Shown piece after piece: positions 4,771 to 5,602 of a stretch of DNA of 5,602 nt. How positions within the stretch are numbered: the first letter of the stretch is position 1; each line of letters begins with the position of its first letter. The DNA is from Thermoprotei archaeon (GTDB taxonomy: Archaea; Thermoproteota; Thermoprotei_A; Marsarchaeales; UBA168). Where the stretch lies: contig DSEZ01000017.1 of assembly GCA_011055275.1 (NCBI GenBank), forward strand, positions 1-5,602, written 5' to 3'. The notes below the pieces were generated by a model. The model saw only the letters and a list, made by a program, of their open reading frames with translations. It was not told the origin of the DNA and did no database searches. The position numbers were made by a program, and so were the translations under genes.

Positions 4771-5602
4771 TTAACCACCCAAAAGGTTAACAAGGCGCTT
4801 GTTTCTCCTCACGTTTTTCATGGTCTTCTTCAAAAGCTCGTACTGCCTAATCATGTCCTTGACGTCCTCAGGGCGCGTGCCCGAGCCCTTAGCTATCCTC
4901 CTTATGCGCGACGAATCCAAAATTGAGGGGTCGCTCCTTTCCTTCTTATTCATAGATTGGATTATTACCTCCCATTTTTTCATGCGCTCCTCCCCCTGTT
5001 CCTCGGTCAACTGGTCGATCTTCAGCCCTCCCCCAAGGGGAAGCTTTTCCAAAACGCTGCTTAGGGGTCCCATCTTTCTAAAGGCCCTTATCTGGCTGAG
5101 CATGTCATCAAGGGTCATACGACCACTCGCCATGCGCTCTAAGGACTCCTCTTGTTCTTTCTCGGCCGTCTGCATGGCCATTATAAGGGATCTTAGATCT
5201 CCCATACCAAGCAGCCTACTCACGAAGCTCGATGCTTCAAATTCTTCGATGTCGTCTAAACCCTCGCCGACACCTATAAATGAAACCGGCACCTTCAGGT
5301 AGGCGACCGCGGATAGCGCTCCTCCTCCCTTTCCGGAACCGTCAAGCTTCGTTATGATGACCGACCCGACCTTGACCTTAGAAGAGAAGGCCGCCGCTTG
5401 TGATGATGCGCTTTGCCCCAAGTTCGCGTCAATAACCAGCATTACGTGATCAGGGTGGATGAAGCCGTTCAGCTCTCCCATCTCCTGCATGAGGCCTTCT
5501 TCGTCCTTGTGTCTGCCCGCGGTATCTATTATGATCAACCTCGCGCCGCGTTCCCTCAGCTGCTTTAGACCCTCTTCAAAGGCCTTCTTTATTGGCGACG
5601 AG
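4771..5602 (-). CDS. srp54: Signal recognition particle GTPase SRP54, partial (N-terminus beyond right edge)
   Basis: SRP54 binds signal sequences of nascent membrane and secreted proteins and, with SRP RNA and FtsY, delivers ribosomes to the membrane. The visible 276 residues cover the second half of the G domain and the whole M domain; the frame stays open to the window edge, so about 160-175 N-terminal residues (N domain and P-loop) are missing. The frame continues upstream of the TTG at 5538 with SSPIKKAFEEGLKQL, showing that codon is not the start. G-domain motifs are IIIDTAGR (G3, visible residues 23-30), TKLDG (G4, 84-88) and GVGEGLDDIEEF. M-domain motifs include FVSRLLGMGDL, MTLDDMLSQI, and the RNA-binding block SRIRRIAKGSG. 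The C-terminus is short and ends NLLGG. It is the first visible gene of the operon. Confidence 0.97.
   Translation of the reverse strand, partial: SSPIKKAFEEGLKQLRERGARLIIIDTAGRHKDEEGLMQEMGELNGFIHPDHVMLVIDANLGQSASSQAAAFSSKVKVGSVIITKLDGSGKGGGALSAVAYLKVPVSFIGVGEGLDDIEEFEASSFVSRLLGMGDLRSLIMAMQTAEKEQEESLERMASGRMTLDDMLSQIRAFRKMGPLSSVLEKLPLGGGLKIDQLTEEQGEERMKKWEVIIQSMNKKERSDPSILDSSRIRRIAKGSGTRPEDVKDMIRQYELLKKTMKNVRRNKRLVNLLGG
4774..4779 (-). promoter_or_regulatory. GGTGGT ribosome-binding site for pus10
   Basis: GGTGGT on the reverse strand, overlapping the end of SRP54, 6 nt before ATG 4767. It favours ATG 4767 over GTG 4770 as the start. Confidence 0.5.

Noticed and set aside
4799..5302. 167-residue plus-strand ORF
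   Set aside because: It is the antisense shadow of SRP54, with Ser/Phe-rich low-complexity composition.
1..5602. CRISPR arrays, insertion sequences or attachment sites
   Set aside because: No regularly spaced repeats, transposase fragments or terminal inverted repeats were seen, and no direct repeat of the tRNA 3' end was noticed that would mark an integrated element.

Overview
This window comes from an archaeon, probably a thermophilic member of the TACK/Crenarchaeota-like lineages. It encodes archaeal-type SRP54, Pus10, ribosomal protein L21e, RNA polymerase subunit Rpo4/RpoF and a DUF655 protein in the conserved archaeal order. Its promoters look like archaeal TATA boxes. It also has a tRNA-Ala gene with a short intron in the D-arm; introns at such non-canonical positions are mainly known from crenarchaeal relatives. 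The sequence alone does not give the genus.

Right half (2161-5602, minus strand): a tightly packed translation/transcription operon, read from right to left. SRP54 (5' end outside the window) is followed by Pus10, whose start abuts the SRP54 stop. L21e overlaps the Pus10 3' end by 20 nt. RpoF starts immediately after the L21e stop, and DUF655 follows after 17 nt. Several starts are GTG or TTG, some supported by purine-rich or GGTGGT-type ribosome-binding sites. The operon joins membrane targeting (SRP54), tRNA pseudouridylation (Pus10), a large-subunit ribosomal protein (L21e) and the stalk of RNA polymerase (RpoF).

Middle (1292-2160, minus strand): an NAD kinase gene, probably with its own TATA box in the short gap after DUF655.

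Left half (1-1291): the most interesting part. On the minus strand a strong TATA box (1178-1188) is followed by about 135 nt of GC-rich sequence that folds into five consecutive hairpins. This runs directly into tRNA-Ala(CGC), which carries the G3-U70 alanine identity pair and an apparent 18-nt intron in the D-arm. The hairpin-rich leader matches no RNA family I can name and is a candidate undescribed ncRNA made as a dicistronic transcript with the tRNA. Converging on the tRNA from the plus strand is a 112-residue unidentified ORF whose last codons are antisense to the tRNA 3' end. At the far left, divergently oriented, is the N-terminal part of a purine-type phosphoribosyltransferase cut by the window edge.
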